A DNA stretch of 64,000 bases from CAZQFV01 sp964592645 (GTDB taxonomy: Bacteria; Chloroflexota; Chloroflexia; DTKN01). The notes under the pieces were generated by a model that worked only from the letters and a program-made list of their open reading frames with translations, did no database searches and had not been told where the DNA came from. Shown here piece by piece: positions 17,916-25,847 of the stretch. Within the stretch, counting starts at the first letter, position 1; every line of letters starts with the position of its first letter. The stretch spans positions 6,385 through 70,384 of the forward strand of contig CAZQFV010000021.1 of assembly GCA_964592645.1 (NCBI GenBank), written 5' to 3'. A program made the translations under genes and the position numbers.

Positions 17916-18827
17916 CTATCTCAACACCAGCGCCGCCTGGAGGGAGACCCAGCGGTCGGTCTCCTCGCGGTCGGCCAGGCCCGGCCAGGTGCGCCGGCGG
18001 AAGGGGCTGGCTCCGCGCCAGCGGCCGCCGGGTTGGCGCCGGCCGGCCAGCCACTCCAGAGCCGTCCGGGCCTGCGGGTGGTCCAGCGCGTCCAGCTCGC
18101 CCAGGACGCGCAGGACAAAGAGGACGTCGGCCTGGTAGAAGAGGGGAAAGTTCAGCCGGCGCCAGATGGCGTGTGTGCGCCGGGCCGGGTAGTCGCCGGC
18201 GACGAGGGTGCCCCCCTCGAGCAGGAAGGACAGGCCGCCGGCGATGGCCTTTTCAACCAGCGTCGAGCGATAGCGCGCGGGCAACGCCGCCAGGCCAAAG
18301 AGCGCGCGCGCCGCTCCCCAGGCGCAGGGCAGATCGTCGTTGATCGGACAACGCCAGCCGCCCGCGGCCTCGCGGGCCAGGTAGACGAGGATCGCCTGCA
18401 GGCGCGTGTCGCCGGCGCAGCCGCTGTGCACCGTGTAGCGCAGCAAGTTGCCCCAGAAACAGGACAGGCCGTTGAGCTCACACTCCAGGGCCTGCTCCAG
18501 CTCCTCGCGCGTCTCGGCCAGCATGTAGGCGGCCCCGCGCTGCAGGTGGGGATCGCCGCCGTCGGCGGCCAGCTCGGCCAGGAGCAGCATGCTCCAGTGG
18601 GTGCTGACATACTTGGGCGTATAATAGCCGCGCTCGCCGGCCCAACTGCCGGCGCGGGTCTGGCCGGCCAGGATGCCCGGGATCGGGCCGGCCGTGTGCA
18701 TCTCCCGCCAGGCGGCCTGCACCTCCGGCTCGATCCGGGGCCGGTCCAGCAGCCGGCGCAGCGTCAGGTAGCGGATCGACGGCGTGCGCGCCGCCAACAG
18801 CCAGGAGACCAGGTTGGGGTCGGTCAT
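17916..18827 (-). CDS. Alpha-alpha toroid (terpene cyclase/prenyltransferase-fold) protein
   Basis: A protein of 303 residues. It starts at MTDPNLVSWLL (ATG 18827, preceded by AGAGGGGG) because a longer start would overlap the -10 box. The sequence has the helix-pair pattern of squalene-cyclase/protein prenyltransferase toroids (STHWSMLLLAELA, YRSTLVEKAIAGGLSFLLEGG, ALEWLAGRRQPGGRW). The DxDD catalytic motif of squalene-hopene cyclases and the zinc ligands of prenyltransferases are not seen, and the protein is half the length of a cyclase. It is therefore a fold-level call only; similar stand-alone proteins are usually labelled hypothetical. Confidence 0.65.
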   Translation of the reverse strand: MTDPNLVSWLLAARTPSIRYLTLRRLLDRPRIEPEVQAAWREMHTAGPIPGILAGQTRAGSWAGERGYYTPKYVSTHWSMLLLAELAADGGDPHLQRGAAYMLAETREELEQALECELNGLSCFWGNLLRYTVHSGCAGDTRLQAILVYLAREAAGGWRCPINDDLPCAWGAARALFGLAALPARYRSTLVEKAIAGGLSFLLEGGTLVAGDYPARRTHAIWRRLNFPLFYQADVLFVLRVLGELDALDHPQARTALEWLAGRRQPGGRWRGASPFRRRTWPGLADREETDRWVSLQAALVLR

Positions 18828-18882
18828 CGTTTCCCCCTCTTGCGCCATCCTCTCGACGCAGCCGGTGACCCTTGTTTTTCCC

Positions 18883-18911
18883 ATTATACACCGAAATCAC
18901 GTTCCTGGCAA
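18883..18911 (-). promoter_or_regulatory. Promoter of the toroid-fold gene
   Basis: Minus-strand TTGCCA (18906-18911), 17 bp spacer, TATAAT (18883-18888). Confidence 0.7.
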
Positions 18912-19031
18912 CGAAAAGGCCTCGGGGGACCTTCACAAGGTATGCTGGGAGGTGCGCCGCGCGCCGTTTTGTAGTAAAATAGGGGGGACTGCTACAGGTT
19001 CCGCGAACCCGCGCCTGAAATGGAGGAAGCG

Positions 19032-20447
19032 ATGCGCAAGCAAAAGCGGCTACTGCCCATATCGGCCGGCACCCTGCTCATCCTGGGCCTGCTGCTGGGA
19101 TCCTGCCAGGTGCTGCCCACCGTCAACCCGACCTCCGCGCACACGCCGCCCCCGCCCAACCCCACCGTCCCCACCGTGGCGCCCACCCCGGAGCCGACGG
19201 CCCCCCCGCCGACGACTCCCGCCGCCTGCACCGACCAGGCCTCGTTCGACAGCGATGTCACCATCCCGCAGGATACCCCCATGCTGCCCGGCCAGCCCTT
19301 TGTCAAGACCTGGCGGCTGCTCAACAGCGGCTCCTGCACCTGGACCGCCGATTACGCGCTGATCTTTGCCAACGGCGACCGCATGGGCGGGGCCACGGTG
19401 ATCCCCCTGCCGGGGACGGTCGCCCCCGGGCGGACGGTGGACCTCTCCGTGGCTCTGGTGGCGCCGGCCGGCGATGGCATCTACGAGGGCCGCTGGCTGC
19501 TGCGCAACGCCAACGGCGGCCTCTTTGGCATCATCCAGAGCGTCGACGGCACCTTTGGCGTGCGCATCGTCGTCGGCAGCACCCCGCTGCCCACGGCGAC
19601 GGCCCCGACGACGCCCTCGCCCAGCCCCGTGGCGACGATCATGCCCACCGCCGGCCCCACCCCGGTCATCACCGACTGGCGCGGCGAGTACTTTGCCAAC
19701 CCCAACCTTTCCGGCAACCCGGCCCTGGTGCGCAACGATGTCGAGCTCGACTTCCAATGGCTGGACCGGCCGCCGGCCGAAGGGCTCCCCGCGGACGAGT
19801 TCTCCGTGCGTTGGACCCGCAACTTGGCCTTTGAGAGCGGCATCTACCGCTTCCATGCCATGGTCGACGACGGCATGCGCCTGTGGGTCGACGATAAGCT
19901 GGTGATCGACGACTGGCGCGACAGCCCCCTGCACGAGGTCGTCATCGACTCCATTATCCTGGCCGGCAGCCATAACGTGCGCGTCGAGTTCTACGACCGC
20001 ATCCATACGGCCGTGCTCCAGGTCCGGTGGGACAGGCAGCCTTCCCTCTACCCCGACTGGAAGGGCGAATACTGGTCGAACCCCGATCTGAACGGCGCCC
20101 CGGTGCTGGTGCAGAACGAGGGGATTGTCGACTTTAACTGGGGGAACGGTTCGGTCGCCGGCGGCATGCCCGCAGACAACTTTTCCGCCCGCTGGACGCG
20201 CATCTCGACCTTTGAAGCGGCCACCTACCGCTTCTACCTGTCGATGGACGACGGTGCGCGCATGTGGGTGGACGACCGGCTGATCATCGACTCCTGGCGC
20301 GACGGCGCCCTCCGCGAGGAAACGGCGGACGTGACCCTGACCAAAGGGGATCATATCCTACGGGTGGAATACTATGAGCGGGGGGGCGAGGCCCAGGCCC
20401 ACGTGCGGTGGGAGAAGGTTGGCCCCACGCCGGCCCCAACACCGTAG
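19032..20447 (+). CDS. Lipoprotein with NBR1-type Ig domain and two PA14 domains
   Basis: A protein of 471 residues. The ATG at 19032 has GGAGGA five bases upstream; an in-frame ATG 12 bp earlier lacks this. Signal peptide with lipobox LLGSC (about residues 24-28), then a Thr/Pro linker. Residues about 60-180 form an NBR1-like Ig domain (PGQPFVKTWRLLNSGSCTW), then a second Pro/Thr linker and two PA14 beta-barrels (WRGEYFANPNLSGNP and WKGEYWSNPDLNGAP as their starts; WVDDKLVIDDWRD and WVDDRLIIDSWRD inside). PA14 domains usually bind glycans, so this is probably a surface carbohydrate-binding lipoprotein. It ends in a terminator shared with the convergent GerMN gene. Confidence 0.9.
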   Translation: MRKQKRLLPISAGTLLILGLLLGSCQVLPTVNPTSAHTPPPPNPTVPTVAPTPEPTAPPPTTPAACTDQASFDSDVTIPQDTPMLPGQPFVKTWRLLNSGSCTWTADYALIFANGDRMGGATVIPLPGTVAPGRTVDLSVALVAPAGDGIYEGRWLLRNANGGLFGIIQSVDGTFGVRIVVGSTPLPTATAPTTPSPSPVATIMPTAGPTPVITDWRGEYFANPNLSGNPALVRNDVELDFQWLDRPPAEGLPADEFSVRWTRNLAFESGIYRFHAMVDDGMRLWVDDKLVIDDWRDSPLHEVVIDSIILAGSHNVRVEFYDRIHTAVLQVRWDRQPSLYPDWKGEYWSNPDLNGAPVLVQNEGIVDFNWGNGSVAGGMPADNFSARWTRISTFEAATYRFYLSMDDGARMWVDDRLIIDSWRDGALREETADVTLTKGDHILRVEYYERGGEAQAHVRWEKVGPTPAPTP

Positions 20448-20453
20448 GGGCTG

Positions 20454-20504
20454 GGTATCGGGTATCGGGATCCGACCGGCATCTCATCCCCGATACCCGA
20501 TACC
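20454..20504. terminator. Bidirectional terminator between convergent genes
   Basis: A perfect 16-bp inverted repeat: GGTATCGGGTATCGGG (20454-20469) and CCCGATACCCGATACC (20489-20504), with a 19-base loop. Each arm is itself a tandem of GGTATCGG. It lies 6 bp after one stop and 12 bp before the opposite one. There is no T-run, so the terminator role is inferred from position. Confidence 0.6.
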
Positions 20505-20516
20505 GTTACCCATTCC

Positions 20517-21707
20517 TTACGGCTCCAGGACCGCCTCGGTCCGGCCCTCCACGGCGATGACCACCTCGCGCACCGTGGGGAACTCTTTCAGCGTGCGGGT
20601 GATCTGCTCGCGGATGAGCAGGACGCGGGTGGAGCCGCCGCCGTAGGCTGCGAATTCGCGGGAGAAGTTGGCCGTGGCCACGCCGTTCTCGATGGTCAGG
20701 TCGAGCAGCCGCACGCGCGGCCCCCAATCGGGGTTCCGGCCGGGGAAACTCAATACGTCGGACGGCCGCGGCAGGGCCGTCCCGAACCCGGCCAGGTTGG
20801 GGGGAGGCGGGCCCCACAGCAGCATCTCCAGCGCCGCCGCGCCGATGCGCGGCGTCCGAGGGACGTTCAACGTCACCGCCTGCGGCTCTTCCCCAAGAAG
20901 GAAATAGACCTTGACCTGCTGGACGGCGGCGGTATCGTCCCAACTGATCACGGTGAGATTCTGGCGGGCCAGGACGGTCCCGTCCGGGGCGCGGAGCTCC
21001 AACGTCGCGGGCTGCGTCGGCGGGAAAGGCAAGGGGGGGACATCGGCCTGCCACCACAGGCTCTCGATCAGCAGCCCGCGCCCGTCTTCGCCGGCCATCA
21101 GGGTATAGGTGCGCTCCAACGCTTTGCCGTCTTGCCAGCGCAGGGCGGCGACGACCTGGTCGCCGGGCCGGCCGAGGCGGGCCAGGATGTGCAGCGGCAG
21201 CGTGGCCTGGTCGCCGGCCGATGGGATCTCGATGGTGGCCGCCGGTCCTGCGAGGAGCACCTTCACCGTGGCGCTGCTGAGGACGGAGCCGTCCTTGGGG
21301 CTGATCTCGGCCACCTCGATGCGCCCCGCTCCGGCCACCGTGGGCGTAAAGGCGATAGCGCCCACGAAAGGCTTGGGTCCCTCCTCGCCCATGGAGCCCT
21401 GGACCATGATCGGCGCGGCGCCGACGAGTTGGCCGGCGGCGTCATAGACCTGGCCGCGCAGCGTGGACTCGAAGGGGACGACGGCGACGACGCCGCGCAC
21501 CTCGACCGGGCTGGTGACGGCGGCATTGATGCCGGGGGAGTCGATAGTGATGGACTGGACGGTAGGAGTGGTGGGCTGGACCTTGGCCGTCGGCGCCGGG
21601 GTGGGCGCCGCGTCGGGGCCGATAGTCGGGCTGGAGGCCGTGGGGGCGCAGCCGGCGAGCAGGGCGAGCAGGAGCAGGAAGACGAGAGTGCGGCGAATCG
21701 TGCGCAT
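20517..21707 (-). CDS. GerMN-domain lipoprotein with Gmad2-like Ig region
   Basis: A protein of 396 residues starting MRTIRRTLVFLLLL (ATG 21707, AGGAGG 8 bases upstream), with lipobox LLAGC at about residues 16-20. Residues about 50-150 look like a Gmad2 Ig-like domain (ITIDSPGINAAVTSPVEVRG), the middle resembles another beta-sandwich, and the C-terminal 125 residues are a GerMN domain (VYFLLGEEPQAVTLNV, GAAALEMLLWGPP, TANFSREFAAYGGG). GerMN/Gmad2 proteins are cell-envelope proteins first named from spore germination, but this fold is common in non-sporulating Chloroflexota and Actinobacteria. Exact role unknown. Confidence 0.88.
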   Translation of the reverse strand: MRTIRRTLVFLLLLALLAGCAPTASSPTIGPDAAPTPAPTAKVQPTTPTVQSITIDSPGINAAVTSPVEVRGVVAVVPFESTLRGQVYDAAGQLVGAAPIMVQGSMGEEGPKPFVGAIAFTPTVAGAGRIEVAEISPKDGSVLSSATVKVLLAGPAATIEIPSAGDQATLPLHILARLGRPGDQVVAALRWQDGKALERTYTLMAGEDGRGLLIESLWWQADVPPLPFPPTQPATLELRAPDGTVLARQNLTVISWDDTAAVQQVKVYFLLGEEPQAVTLNVPRTPRIGAAALEMLLWGPPPPNLAGFGTALPRPSDVLSFPGRNPDWGPRVRLLDLTIENGVATANFSREFAAYGGGSTRVLLIREQITRTLKEFPTVREVVIAVEGRTEAVLEP

Positions 21708-21747
21708 AGGGTTCCTCCTTGGAGGGCGTCTATGGCCCCGGGGCGCC

Positions 21748-21776
21748 ATCATACGGCAAGAGCGCGATTTGGTCAA
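21748..21776 (-). promoter_or_regulatory. Promoter of the GerMN lipoprotein gene
   Basis: Minus-strand TTGACC (21771-21776), 17 bp spacer, TATGAT (21748-21753). Confidence 0.65.
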
Positions 21777-21789
21777 ATTGCAGGGGCTA

Positions 21790-21819
21790 TTGGCGCTTGA
21801 ACGGGGCGCATGTTACAAT
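21790..21819 (+). promoter_or_regulatory. Possible promoter of the THEP1 remnant
   Basis: TTGGCG (21790-21795), 18 bp spacer, TACAAT (21814-21819), 20 bp before the remnant's ATG. It is divergent from the GerMN promoter. Confidence 0.45.
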
Positions 21820-21838
21820 GGAAAAGACAGGAAGCAAG

Positions 21839-21967
21839 ATGCCGCCTAACCTGTTGCTCACCGGCCGGCCGGGCGTGGAGCTGGTGGAGGTGACGCCGGC
21901 CAACCGCGATCACCTGGAGGGGGAACTGGCCGCCCGCCTGCAGCAGTGGCTGGCGCCAAGGGCGTGA
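21839..21967 (+). pseudogene. Internally deleted THEP1-type nucleoside-triphosphatase (42 codons left)
   Basis: A short frame of 42 residues beginning MPPNLLLTGRPGV, which is the start of a THEP1 (YcfH/archaeal NTPase) P-loop that normally continues GKTT. Instead it jumps directly to VELVEVTPANRDHLEGEL, which resembles the C-terminal end of the same family (VEVT.xNRD..L). The central part of about 130 residues, with the rest of the P-loop and Walker B, is gone, yet the frame is kept. A ribosome-binding site (AGGAAG) and a possible promoter remain. It cannot bind ATP as read. An assembly deletion is the main alternative. Confidence 0.6.
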
Positions 21968-22008
21968 ACCGGAACGGGCGGCGTTGGGCGCACCTGCCGA
22001 AGCGTCCC

Positions 22009-23676
22009 TCATCCCACCGCAACTGGCAGCGCGAAGATGGCCACCGGCCGGGAGCATCCTTTGACCCGCACGGGGTCCAGCGGCCGCAGGGCCTGCCGGC
22101 CCTCGTCCGGCAGGCGTTCCACGACCGCCGCCTCCACGAGCACCTTCCCCGGCCCGGCCAACTCCTGCAGCCGGTTGGCTATGTTGATGGCCATGCCGAT
22201 AGCCGTGTAATCGCTGCGGTCCTGCGAGCCGACATTGCCCACCAGGACCTCGCCGTAGGCAACGCCGATGCCCATCTCGATCCGGCGATCCAGGAGCCTG
22301 TTCCAGCCCTGGTTGAGCCGGCCCATCTCCTGCTGCATCTCTGCCGCAGCGCGCAGGGCCCGCGAGGCATCGTCCTCGTGGCGGAAGGGCACACCGAAAT
22401 AGGCCAGGATGGCATCGCCGATAAACTTGTCGATGGTCCCCTCGTGGCGGTGCAGGACCTCGGTCATGCGGGTGAAATAGGGGTTCAGGATCTCCTCTAC
22501 CACCGTCCGCGGGGCGAGAGAGCCCACGATCCCGGTGAACCCGCGCAGGTCGGCATACAGGACGGCGGCCTCGCGCACCTCCGGGCGGTCGCCGATCTCG
22601 ACGCCCTCCTTCAACAAGAGCTCCACGACCGGAGGGGAGACATAACGCCGCAGGACCTGCTGGTAGCGCTCGCGTTTCTCCTGCTCAGCCCTCAGGCGGG
22701 CTCGTTCCAGCTCCCGCAGGGCGGTGATGTCGCGGAACACGGCCACATGCCCGGCAATGTCCCGGTCCCCGCGCAGCGGGGAAATGCTGGCCTGAAGGAC
22801 CCGTCCGCTCTTGATGAGCACCTCTTGGACCAGCTCTTGATTTCCAGACCCAGCCTCCTGGAGCAGGCTCTGCACGACCGGGTCCAGGTCCTCGCGACGG
22901 GCCGCTTCTCCAGTCTGACCCTGGACCAGGAGGGTCCGGGCGACCGGGTTGATGAAACGCAGCTTTCCCGCCTGGTCGGTGACCAGGACGGCGTCGCCGG
23001 TACTGGCCAGGATCGAGGCCAACACGTGCCGCTCCTGTTCCATGGTTGTGTAGAGGTGGGCGTTGGCGATGGCCAGGGCGCCGGGCGCCACCAGGGTAGC
23101 CAGCAGATCGGTCTGCTGTCTGACGTTCTCGGGGACGGGCAAGCGATGGGCCGTGACAGCACCAACCGGTCGGCCGGCCGCTATCAGCGGCAGGCCCAGG
23201 CAGAAACAGGGTCCTTGCGGGGCCGCCAGTGGGCACCGCCCCCGCTTCAGGAGAGCCGGCCCTGTCGGGTGCGCCAGAATCTGCCGGATGTCCCCCTTGT
23301 CGGCCAGGTCGGCCGGGGCGCCCATGTCGCGGCATTCCGGGCCGGCACCCCCAACCAGCAGCGGCCGGCCGGCCACCAGGGCACGATCGGCCAGCACATC
23401 CGGGGGGGCCGGGACGCCCTCGCCGGAAATTGGCTCAGGCAGGAAATAGTGGGTGGCCGGCCGGCCATCCCGCAGAACCTGGAGATGACAAAGGGTCGCC
23501 CCGGTGGCCTGGGAGACCAGGTTCAGGAGCGCGTGGGCCGATTCCTCCAGGTTCAACGAGGCCGCCAGTTCCAGGTTGGCACCGGCGATCAACTCCCCCT
23601 CGGCTACCCGATCGAGCAAGCGCTCGATCTGTTCCCGCAGGGCTTGCACCTGCTGTACTTCCGAGCTCTCGTCCAT
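22009..23676 (-). CDS. GAF-PAS adenylate/guanylate cyclase (class III)
   Basis: A protein of 555 residues starting MDESSEVQQV (ATG 23676, GAGG upstream). A short coiled segment leads to a GAF domain (about 25-215), a PAS domain (about 220-335; LASTGDAVLVTDQAGKLRF) and a class III cyclase catalytic domain (about 360-550) with VLYADLRGFTGI carrying the first metal Asp, FIGDAILAYFG carrying the second, and VGNVGSQDRSDYTAIG. It makes cAMP or cGMP; the substrate residues were not assigned. It starts 16 bp after the stop of the methyltransferase gene and is probably the third gene of the corrinoid operon. Confidence 0.92.
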   Translation of the reverse strand: MDESSEVQQVQALREQIERLLDRVAEGELIAGANLELAASLNLEESAHALLNLVSQATGATLCHLQVLRDGRPATHYFLPEPISGEGVPAPPDVLADRALVAGRPLLVGGAGPECRDMGAPADLADKGDIRQILAHPTGPALLKRGRCPLAAPQGPCFCLGLPLIAAGRPVGAVTAHRLPVPENVRQQTDLLATLVAPGALAIANAHLYTTMEQERHVLASILASTGDAVLVTDQAGKLRFINPVARTLLVQGQTGEAARREDLDPVVQSLLQEAGSGNQELVQEVLIKSGRVLQASISPLRGDRDIAGHVAVFRDITALRELERARLRAEQEKRERYQQVLRRYVSPPVVELLLKEGVEIGDRPEVREAAVLYADLRGFTGIVGSLAPRTVVEEILNPYFTRMTEVLHRHEGTIDKFIGDAILAYFGVPFRHEDDASRALRAAAEMQQEMGRLNQGWNRLLDRRIEMGIGVAYGEVLVGNVGSQDRSDYTAIGMAINIANRLQELAGPGKVLVEAAVVERLPDEGRQALRPLDPVRVKGCSRPVAIFALPVAVG

Positions 23677-23692
23677 GGCTGCCTCGGCTTTG

Positions 23693-24727
23693 TCAGTATT
23701 GCCCCTCGCGGCGCACGCTCTCCACCATGGCCCGGATGACCTCATCGGAGACTCCCAGGGGAATCTCGGGTCCTTGTGTTCCCAGGATGTAACCGCCTCC
23801 GGGCATACCCGCCGCCAGGGCCTTGCGCACCGCGTCTTCCATCTGCTGCGGCGTCCAGCGGCGCATCTCGATGTTGTTCAGGTTGCCCAGGATGGCAAGC
23901 TGCCCGGCGACCCTGGACTTGGAGGCGGCGATATCGTCGTGACAGTCCAGGATGACCCCAACCGCGCCCGTCTTGGGCATATGGACGATAAAGGGCTCCA
24001 GGCTGCCGACACCCTCGTAGATGACCGGACCGTGGATCTGGCGGATGGTTGCCTGGACGACCGGGAGCGCATAGGCCAGGAACTCCTCCTCGGTGATGAC
24101 CGCGGCCGAGGCCATACCGTCGGCCAGGACGATCGCATCCGCGCCGGCCTCTAGCTGGGCGTTGGCCCACGAGACGACAAACGGAATCGTGATCCGCAGG
24201 ATTGCCTGCATCCACTGGCGGCCTTCCTGTCCCATGAAGAAGAGATCCATCCACTTTTCCGTGCCCATCAGCATGCTGGGCAGGGAAAAGGGGGCAATGG
24301 CTGCCCCCAGGATCGGGACACGCCCCTTGACCTTGCCCGCCAACAGCCGGAGCGCCCGCAGCGTCTCCTGCAGCAGCGGCTGGGCGAGCGGGTCGGGGAC
24401 TCCAAGGCTTTCGATCTCGGCGTAGGACTTGATCGCCATGCGGTCCACACTCGGCGGACCGCTGCGAAAATAGAGCAGCCCACAACCAAAAGCGGTAGTG
24501 TCCTGGACCACGTGAGGGACGCCGATGACGCAATCGTGGCCATACTTCTCCAAGAGAGCCAGTTGCCCGCGGGCCAGATGTTCGCCGTTGGCAAAGTACT
24601 CTTTCAGCTCCAGGCCCACTTCCGCCGCACCCTGCATGAGCAGCACCGGGCAGACCGGCACCCGGTCGGGGACCTGATGGCTCAGGACCGCCAGGACACG
24701 CTCCAGGGAAGTCATTGTCTCAGGCAT
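23693..24727 (-). CDS. UroD-family corrinoid methyltransferase (MtaA/CmuA-like)
   Basis: A protein of 344 residues starting MPETMTSLERV (ATG 24727; GGAGG 7 bases upstream, inside the preceding gene). It has the uroporphyrinogen-decarboxylase fold as used by MtaA/MtbA and related methyltransferases: VPVCPVLLMQGAAEVG near the start, LADGMASAAVITEEEF in the middle, and the C-terminal zinc-site region with GVILDCHDDI and GGGYILGTQG. It overlaps the corrinoid protein gene by 8 bp, which argues for methyl transfer between a corrinoid and a substrate or cofactor rather than haem synthesis. The methyl donor is not known. Confidence 0.88.
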   Translation of the reverse strand: MPETMTSLERVLAVLSHQVPDRVPVCPVLLMQGAAEVGLELKEYFANGEHLARGQLALLEKYGHDCVIGVPHVVQDTTAFGCGLLYFRSGPPSVDRMAIKSYAEIESLGVPDPLAQPLLQETLRALRLLAGKVKGRVPILGAAIAPFSLPSMLMGTEKWMDLFFMGQEGRQWMQAILRITIPFVVSWANAQLEAGADAIVLADGMASAAVITEEEFLAYALPVVQATIRQIHGPVIYEGVGSLEPFIVHMPKTGAVGVILDCHDDIAASKSRVAGQLAILGNLNNIEMRRWTPQQMEDAVRKALAAGMPGGGYILGTQGPEIPLGVSDEVIRAMVESVRREGQY

Positions 24728-25379
24728 GGTGTACCTCCGCAATCATCTGCCGGATTACCCGGACGGCATCCGTGGCGTTCTTGCCGGTAGCATCGGCCCC
24801 TACCTGGCGATACAGCTCGGCGTCAAAGGTGAAGGGGGCCCCCCCGACCACCAGCTTGATGCGCCGTTGCAGGCCGCGCTGGTCCAGTATCTCCCGCACG
24901 CGCGTGACCTCCTCGATCGTGTGCAGCAAAAGGGCAGACATAGCGATCACTTCGGCCTGCATGCCGATCGCCGTGCTGACAAAGTCGCGCCCCGGTACGC
25001 TGATGCCCAGGTCTATGACCTGTATGCCGGCCGCGCGCAGGAACGAGCCGACAATCTTGCGCCCCAGGCCGTGGTGGTCCCCCTGGGGCGTCCCAATGAC
25101 CACGGTGCCCACCGTCCTGGGTGCCTTGGGCAGCACGGAAAGGACGCGGTTGATGGCGGCGTCGACGATCTTGGAGATCAGGTAGATGCGGGAGAGGACG
25201 AGTTCGCGGTTCGCCTGTTTCTGCCCGACAACATCCATAGCTCCATTGATGATCTCGATCAGGACCTGGGTCGGATCGATCCCGGTAGCCAGGGCCACTT
25301 CGATTGCCCGGTCTGCTTCGGCCCGGTTCAGAGATAGAACGGCACGAAGAAAACCCTCGCGGTGTTCCGTTAGGTCCAT
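24720..25379 (-). CDS. Methyltransferase-cognate corrinoid (B12-binding) protein
   Basis: A protein of 219 residues, the usual length of MtaC/MttC-type proteins. The first 90 residues form the helical cap (GIDPTQVLIEIINGAMDVVG). The B12 domain has the DxHxxG motif in GDHHGLGRKIV (lower cobalt ligand His), SALLLHT and GGAPFT. It carries a methyl group on cobalt between two methyltransferases. The partner in the same operon is the UroD-family protein overlapping its 3' end. No MttB-, MtaB- or O-demethylase-type substrate enzyme is in view, so the pathway is incomplete here. Confidence 0.92.
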   Translation of the reverse strand: MDLTEHREGFLRAVLSLNRAEADRAIEVALATGIDPTQVLIEIINGAMDVVGQKQANRELVLSRIYLISKIVDAAINRVLSVLPKAPRTVGTVVIGTPQGDHHGLGRKIVGSFLRAAGIQVIDLGISVPGRDFVSTAIGMQAEVIAMSALLLHTIEEVTRVREILDQRGLQRRIKLVVGGAPFTFDAELYRQVGADATGKNATDAVRVIRQMIAEVHHA

Positions 25380-25446
25380 AGCACCTCCTCATCAGAAGCT
25401 CGACCATAACAAGTCCATGACTCATCATGGTCCGAGAATGGGCGCA

Positions 25447-25475
25447 AGTCTACCACAGGTTGTCATGCCGGTCAA
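25447..25475 (-). promoter_or_regulatory. Possible promoter of the corrinoid operon
   Basis: Minus-strand TTGACC (25470-25475), 17 bp spacer, TAGACT (25447-25452). The rest of 25380-25582 shows no gene or clear structure. Confidence 0.45.
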
Positions 25476-25582
25476 CCGGCCTCTACGCGATCACGACATG
25501 GCAATTCCAGGTGACAGAAGCGGTGAAGGGCGGCCAGTTTATGGCTTGAGTCACAAATGCAAGCAAGGGGTAGAAACAGGAG

Positions 25583-25655
25583 CGCGGCTGGGGCGACTCG
25601 AACGCCCGACCACCTACTCCGGAGGCAGGTGCTCTATCCACTGAGCTACAGCCGC
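25583..25655 (-). tRNA. tRNA-Arg (anticodon CCG)
   Basis: Read on the minus strand it gives a full cloverleaf of 73 bases: acceptor GCGGCTG/CAGCCGC, D arm GCTCAGTGGATAGAGC, anticodon loop CTCCGGA with anticodon CCG (reads CGG), T arm GGGCG-TTCGAGT-CGCCC, discriminator G. CCA is not encoded. It has its own promoter just upstream. Confidence 0.95.
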
Positions 25656-25663
25656 GTGTTATT

Positions 25664-25692
25664 ATTATACCATACGCCGCCCATCCTGTCAT
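25664..25692 (-). promoter_or_regulatory. tRNA-Arg promoter
   Basis: Minus-strand ATGACA (25687-25692), 17 bp spacer, TATAAT (25664-25669), placing transcription start within a few bases of the mature tRNA end. Confidence 0.65.
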
Positions 25693-25699
25693 CTTCAAC

Positions 25700-25728
25700 T
25701 TGTTTCCAGCCCCAAGTTGTGATATACT
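25700..25728 (+). promoter_or_regulatory. Promoter of the TPR histidine kinase
   Basis: TTGTTT (25700-25705), 17 bp spacer, TATACT (25723-25728). It is divergent from, and 7 bp away from, the tRNA promoter, leaving a leader of about 110 bases. Confidence 0.65.
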
Positions 25729-25847
25729 GGAATCGGTCGACCACCATCCTCAAGCGCCGCAGCAAGGCCGGCATTCCAAGCGCCTGCCGTTGCGCACATG
25801 GCAGGAGGGATGGGTCCACAGGGGCAAGAATTGTCGGGAGACAGCTC

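Noticed and set aside
18952..18980. Promoter for the PA14 lipoprotein gene with TAAAAT at 18975
   Set aside because: The -35 position reads GTGCGC, with no match to the consensus.
21797..21819. TTGAAC with TACAAT before the THEP1 remnant
   Set aside because: The spacer is only 11 bp; TTGGCG with 18 bp was used instead.
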